DNA of 7,614 bases from Verrucomicrobia bacterium UBA1263. Its GTDB lineage: Bacteria > Verrucomicrobiota > Verrucomicrobiia > Limisphaerales > UBA1412. The stretch lies in assembly GCA_002308515.1 (NCBI GenBank), contig DBVN01000073.1, positions 7,111-14,724 of the forward strand. The letters are read 5' to 3'. Positions 4,708-7,614 of the stretch are shown here, one piece after another. Both the position numbers and the translations under genes were made by a program. Position 1 is the first letter of the stretch; each line of letters starts with the position of its first letter. Below the pieces are notes generated by a model. That model worked only from the letters and a program-made list of their open reading frames with translations. It did not search any database and was not told the origin of the DNA.

Positions 4708-5505
4708 ATGCTAGGGTCTATTCCAATGATGACGATCGCGATCGGTCTGCTGATCCCGCTGCTGGGTACGATGCTCGGCTCGGCGTTCGTATTCCTGATG
4801 AACCGGGATATGTCGCCGCGGCTGAGGAAATCACTGCTGGGGTTCGCGTCGGGAGTGATGGTGGCGGCCGGAGTGTGGTCGCTGATCATCCCCGCGATGG
4901 AGATGGGAGCCGGCAAAGGAGCCTGGTCGGTGGTCCCGGCCGCCGCCGGATTCCTGCTGGGGATCGGGTTCCTGCTGCTGGTAGATGATCTGACCCCTCA
5001 CCTGCATTCCGCGAGCAGCCAGCCCGAAGGTCCCCGCTCGCGCCTGTCGCGCACGGCGATGCTGGCTCTGGCGGTAACGATCCACAATCTGCCGGAGGGC
5101 ATGGCGGTGGGCGTGGTCTTTGCCGGAGTGGAACAGGGGGCATCCGGTATCTCTGCGGCCGGAGCGATAGCGGTCTCGCTGGGCATCGCCATCCAGAACA
5201 TTCCGGAAGGAGCGATCATCTCGATGCCGATGCGTGCCGAGGGGAATTCGCGGCGCAAGTCGTTCCTGATCGGCAGCCTGAGCGGTGTGGTGGAGCCGAT
5301 CGGCGGTCTGGTGGTGATCCTGCTGGCCGGGCTGATCATGCCGGTCCTGCCCTATATGCTGGCCTTTGCCGCCGGAGCCATGTTCTATGTGGTGATCGAG
5401 GAGCTGATCCCGGAAGCCTCATCGGGAGAGCACAGCAACTGGAGCACGATCGGTTTCGGCATCGGATTCGTGCTGATGATGGTGCTGGACGTGGTGATGG
5501 GGTAA
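4708..5505 (+). CDS. ZIP-family divalent metal transporter (ZupT/GufA type)
   Basis: This is a 265-residue integral inner-membrane protein with about eight hydrophobic helices. ZIP proteins carry zinc or other divalent metals into the cytoplasm. The metal-site signatures are present: HNLPEG (126-131) in helix 4, QNIPEG (163-168) in helix 5, VEPIGG (195-200) next, and EELIPE (231-236) further on. The loop between helices 3 and 4 carries TPHLH (96-100), in place of a longer His-rich loop. The start is uncertain. The ATG at 4708 has no ribosome binding site, whereas ATG 4726 has AGGG about 10 bases upstream and would give a protein beginning MMTIAIG. The gene is GC-rich, in sharp contrast to the AT-rich gene before it. 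The exact metal cannot be told from sequence. Confidence 0.93.
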   Translation: MLGSIPMMTIAIGLLIPLLGTMLGSAFVFLMNRDMSPRLRKSLLGFASGVMVAAGVWSLIIPAMEMGAGKGAWSVVPAAAGFLLGIGFLLLVDDLTPHLHSASSQPEGPRSRLSRTAMLALAVTIHNLPEGMAVGVVFAGVEQGASGISAAGAIAVSLGIAIQNIPEGAIISMPMRAEGNSRRKSFLIGSLSGVVEPIGGLVVILLAGLIMPVLPYMLAFAAGAMFYVVIEELIPEASSGEHSNWSTIGFGIGFVLMMVLDVVMG

Positions 5506-5572
5506 CTGACAAACGATTTTCTCCGCTTTTCTTTTTTCATGCAGCTTAAAAAACAGAGCTATTGCATCCATT

Positions 5573-5601
5573 TTATCAAAAAAAAATAAAATATTTGATA
5601 A
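5573..5601. promoter_or_regulatory. 8-bp perfect dyad in AT-rich control region
   Basis: TTATCAAA (5573-5580) and TTTGATAA (5594-5601) are perfect inverted copies 13 bases apart, with an A-rich centre. The spacing suits an operator for a dimeric regulator lying just upstream of the DUF4332-like gene. The rest of the 5506-5679 interval is AT-rich, and no clear terminator for the ZIP gene was found in it. Confidence 0.35.
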
Positions 5602-5625
5602 TAAGAAGTATTTTGTTTAAATTTG
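5594..5625 (+). promoter_or_regulatory. Possible promoter of the DUF4332-like gene
   Basis: TTTG (5594-5597) and TAAATTTG (5618-5625) are 20 bases apart, matching the TTTG-N19-21-TAnnTTTG form of Bacteroidota-type promoters. The host does not look like a Bacteroidota member, so in AT-rich DNA this may be chance. It overlaps the right half of the 5573-5601 dyad, which would fit repressor control. Confidence 0.25.
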
Positions 5626-5679
5626 GGATGTAAATGCAAAGCGCATATTACAAAAAAACAACCTGAACTTACAAAGATT

Positions 5680-6087
5680 ATGACTTATAAAGTAATTGAC
5701 ATCGAGGGTGTTGGCGAAGTTTACGCCGAGAAACTGATCGCAGTTGGCATCAATACGGACGCAGATCTGCTGAAGCAATGCGCCAAGCCGGCAGGCCGCA
5801 AAGAGCTGGAAGAAAAGACAGGCATCAGCGGAAAGCTGATCCTTAAATGGGCCAACCACTGCGACCTGTATCGTATCAACGGTGTAGGACCTCAGTTTGC
5901 AGAACTTCTGGAGGCCAGCGGTGTGGATACCGTGAAAGAGTTGAAGCACAGAGTGGCAGAAAACCTGCAGAAGAAGCTGGAAGAAGTGAACGCGGCGAAG
6001 AACCTGACCAATCGCGTACCTGCCGTTGTAGAGGTACAGAAAATGATCGACCAGGCCAAAGAGCTGCCTGCTGTCATGGAATACTAA
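5680..6087 (+). CDS. DUF4332-like protein with two helix-hairpin-helix motifs
   Basis: This is a small soluble protein of 135 residues. Two helix-hairpin-helix motifs are visible: IEGVGEVYAEKL (8-19) and INGVGPQFAELL (67-78). Between them is a helical linker with TGISGKLILKWANHCDL (47-63). The tail from 90 is charged and helical, ending LPAVMEY. Helix-hairpin-helix motifs usually contact DNA backbone without sequence preference. The DUF4332 family has this tandem layout but no assigned function. The frame stays open upstream to a TTG at 5623. The ATG at 5680 is preferred because the first motif begins at residue 8 of that product and the extra 19 residues look like untranslated AT-rich DNA. 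No Shine-Dalgarno sequence is seen. It appears to be a single-gene unit ended by a hairpin terminator. Confidence 0.88.
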   Translation: MTYKVIDIEGVGEVYAEKLIAVGINTDADLLKQCAKPAGRKELEEKTGISGKLILKWANHCDLYRINGVGPQFAELLEASGVDTVKELKHRVAENLQKKLEEVNAAKNLTNRVPAVVEVQKMIDQAKELPAVMEY

Positions 6088-6136
6088 AACCTCTTGTCCG
6101 CCCCACCCCCTAAGACGGGAACAGGCGTTAACGACT

Positions 6137-6174
6137 TCGACGGTTCCGCGTTATGTGGGACCGTTGATTTTTTT
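6137..6174 (+). terminator. Rho-independent terminator after the DUF4332-like gene
   Basis: An 11-bp stem with two G-U pairs (6137-6147 with 6157-6167) closes a 9-base loop and is followed directly by seven T residues. It lies about 50 bases after the stop codon. Confidence 0.85.
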
Positions 6175-6191
6175 ACCTGTAAAAAATCAAC
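6163..6191. repeat. Perfect 11-bp inverted repeat overlapping the terminator
   Basis: GTTGATTTTTT (6163-6173) and AAAAAATCAAC (6181-6191) are perfect inverted copies with a 7-base loop. The left arm is the 3' side of the terminator stem plus its T run, so the two hairpins cannot form together. It may be the trace of a terminator that also works on the opposite strand. Confidence 0.6.
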
Positions 6192-6221
6192 TTCCAAATC
6201 ACGTATTGACTCCGAAACTGC

Positions 6222-6250
6222 TTGACCAGATATCCAAGTTTTGTTACGCT
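6222..6250 (+). promoter_or_regulatory. Possible promoter of the DUF362 gene
   Basis: TTGACC (6222-6227) and TACGCT (6245-6250) are 17 bases apart, and the second is preceded by TGT as in an extended -10. TTGACT at 6206-6211 is a second -35-like box upstream. The -10 matches are poor, so the exact promoter is uncertain. A small hairpin GCAGT-TTTGT-ACTGC (6267-6281) lies in the leader just before the ribosome binding site. Confidence 0.25.
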
Positions 6251-6297
6251 TATCCATTATAAACGAGCAGTTTTGTACTGCATTATAAGGTAATTAT

Positions 6298-7491
6298 ATG
6301 GATAACAAAATGACAAGAAGGACATGGGGAAAAGCTGTCCTGACAGCGGCCGCCTCATTAGCTATCAGCAATATTCCCACCTACGCGGATGAAAAGCCCA
6401 AGGCTGAAACAAAATCCGATAAAAAGGCCAAGGTCTTCATGACAAAGGAGATCACTCCTGAATCACTGGTAAAGATCTACGAAGCTTTGGGACGTGAAGC
6501 CAAAGGCAGAGTCGCCGTCAAAATCAGCACCGGTGAACCGGGCGGACATAACTTCCTGCAGCCGGACTTGATCAAAGATCTCGTCAAAAAAGTAAACGGC
6601 ACTATCGTGGAATGCAATACCGCCTACGGCGGCAAGCGCTCTAAAACCGAAGACCATCTTCAAGCCGCCAAAGATCATGGTTTCACCGCTATCGCCAAGG
6701 TGGACATCATGGACGCGGACGGTGAATTCAATCTGCCTGTCAAAGACACCACCCACATCAAATACAACATCGTGGGCACTCATCTGAAAAATTACGATTT
6801 CATGATCAATCTGGCTCATTTCAAAGGTCACGCAATGGGCGGTTTCGGCGGTGTGCTAAAAAATCAATCCATCGGTGTCGCTTCCGCTAATGGCAAAGCC
6901 AATATCCATACAGCCGGCAAAGTTCAATCCCCCGATAAACTCTGGCAAAATCTGCCCCAGCAAGATCATTTCCTGGAATCCATGGCAGCCGCCGCGCAGA
7001 GCGTAGCGGATCACTTTGGAGATAACATTCTTTACATCAATGTGATGAATAAGCTCTCCGTTGATTGTGACTGCGACGCTCATCCCCATGATCCCAAGAT
7101 GAAAGATATTGGCATCTTTGCCTCACTGGATCCCGTGGCTCTGGATCAAGCCTGTCTGGATCAGGTCTATGCCGTCACTCCCACCGAAGACAACGATAAC
7201 AGACCACTCATCCAAAGGATCGAAAGACAAAACGGCAAACACACCGTGGATCACGCCGAAAAAATCGGTCTGGGCACCAAATCTTATGAACTGGAAATCA
7301 TCGTGGGATCCAAACCGGTGGATCCGCCGGCTCTTTCCATTCTGAAAGACCCTTCTGCCGGGATCCTCGTCCAGTTTGAAGGCACACTCCAGGCGGCCTC
7401 CGCTCTGAATGGTGAATGGGTAAATATCGCCACGGAATCCCCGACCAGGATCTTTCCCACTGAAGCGATGAAATTCTTCCGCGCCGTGTAA
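6298..7491 (+). CDS. Exported DUF362 domain protein with C-terminal verrucomicrobial-type module
   Basis: This is a 397-residue protein. TRRTWGKAVL (6-15) followed by an Ala-rich stretch resembles a twin-arginine leader, with likely cleavage after TYA (residue 30), so it should act outside the cytoplasm. DUF362 features are VAVKISTGEPGGHNFLQPD (72-90), ECNTAYGG (105-112), and the conserved block NLAHFKGHAMGGFGGVLKN (171-189). INVMNKLSVDCDCDAH (247-262) and SLDPVALDQACLD (276-288) follow. Only four cysteines occur (106, 257, 259, 286), so the ferredoxin-type 4Fe-4S cluster found in many relatives is missing. Residues 356-397 (VQFEGTLQAASALNGEW to FFRAV) are a separate beta-rich tail. The ATG at 6298 has AAGG 7 bases upstream. 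The biochemical role of DUF362 is unsettled; redox or metal binding is inferred. A lipoprotein gene follows after 23 bases. Confidence 0.92.
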   Translation: MDNKMTRRTWGKAVLTAAASLAISNIPTYADEKPKAETKSDKKAKVFMTKEITPESLVKIYEALGREAKGRVAVKISTGEPGGHNFLQPDLIKDLVKKVNGTIVECNTAYGGKRSKTEDHLQAAKDHGFTAIAKVDIMDADGEFNLPVKDTTHIKYNIVGTHLKNYDFMINLAHFKGHAMGGFGGVLKNQSIGVASANGKANIHTAGKVQSPDKLWQNLPQQDHFLESMAAAAQSVADHFGDNILYINVMNKLSVDCDCDAHPHDPKMKDIGIFASLDPVALDQACLDQVYAVTPTEDNDNRPLIQRIERQNGKHTVDHAEKIGLGTKSYELEIIVGSKPVDPPALSILKDPSAGILVQFEGTLQAASALNGEWVNIATESPTRIFPTEAMKFFRAV

Positions 7492-7514
7492 ATTGCAACA
7501 AGAACACATCATAC

Positions 7515-7614
7515 ATGAAAAGATTACTTTTAGCGGCACTCCTCGCGGCTGTAGCCGCCACGAGCTGTACACATCAAAAATTATCAAATAACAGATCAGG
7601 TTCAAATATGGAAA
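7515..7614 (+). CDS. Lipoprotein, 3'-truncated by window end
   Basis: An ATG at 7515 opens a frame that runs without a stop to the window end (33 codons seen). It starts MKRLLLAALLAAVAATSC: a short basic n-region, a hydrophobic core and a lipobox (ATSC) with C18 as the acylation site. This is a classical signal peptidase II leader, so the product is a membrane-anchored lipoprotein. What follows (THQKLSNNRSG) is a polar linker and does not tell the family. It lies 23 bases after the DUF362 gene with no terminator between and is probably in its operon, which suggests that the two exported proteins work together. No strong ribosome binding site is visible. Confidence 0.75.
   Translation, partial: MKRLLLAALLAAVAATSCTHQKLSNNRSGSNME

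Noticed and set aside
5623..5679. TTG start extending the DUF4332-like protein by 19 residues
   Set aside because: There is no ribosome binding site, the composition is unlike coding DNA, and the conserved domain begins right after the ATG at 5680.
7123..7605. 160-codon open frame on the - strand
   Set aside because: It is antisense to the well-supported DUF362 gene and to the lipoprotein leader. Its product looks like a frame shadow.

Overview
The window looks like a chromosomal segment of a bacterium from the PVC superphylum, most likely Verrucomicrobiota or Lentisphaerota. This rests on the L13 and S9 sequences, on the type of cyclophilin, and on the last full protein. That protein has a twin-arginine-like leader and a C-terminal 'GTLQAA..L.GEW...FFRAV' module of the kind common at the ends of exported proteins in these phyla. 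The assignment is by eye, with no search behind it. Both base composition and translation signals vary along the window. Some genes have a clear AAGGAG site and others have none.

Layout: (1) 1-890 holds two tandem cyclophilin-type prolyl isomerases on the + strand, the first cut by the window edge, followed by a hairpin terminator. (2) 946-2265 on the - strand is a 439-residue archaeal-type AAA+ ATPase with a PD-(D/E)XK-like end. Its start is preceded by three copies of a 15-bp direct repeat, the nearest of which runs into its ribosome binding site. (3) 2266-2665 is a gene-free interval. It holds the ATPase promoter and repeats, then a stretch that folds on paper into a closed multi-hairpin RNA just upstream of rplM. 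(4) 2666-3510 is the ribosomal protein operon rplM-rpsI, ending in a strong terminator. (5) 3556-4707 is an AT-rich island with one leucine-rich-repeat-like gene, bracketed by an imperfect inverted repeat. (6) 4708-5505 is a GC-rich ZIP-family metal transporter. (7) 5506-6191 is an AT-rich control region, a 135-residue two-helix-hairpin-helix (DUF4332-like) protein and a terminator with a second, overlapping hairpin. (8) 6298-7614 is an exported DUF362-type protein followed closely by the start of a lipoprotein gene, cut by the window end.

Most of the genes are housekeeping or unlinked in function and do not form one pathway. The accessory parts are the ATPase with its repeats and the AT-rich leucine-rich-repeat gene. 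Both sit at the edges of the ribosomal protein operon, which seems to have been a tolerated place for insertions. The points most worth a second look are the 15-bp repeats at the ATPase start, the candidate structured leader of rplM, and the inverted repeats around the AT-rich gene.
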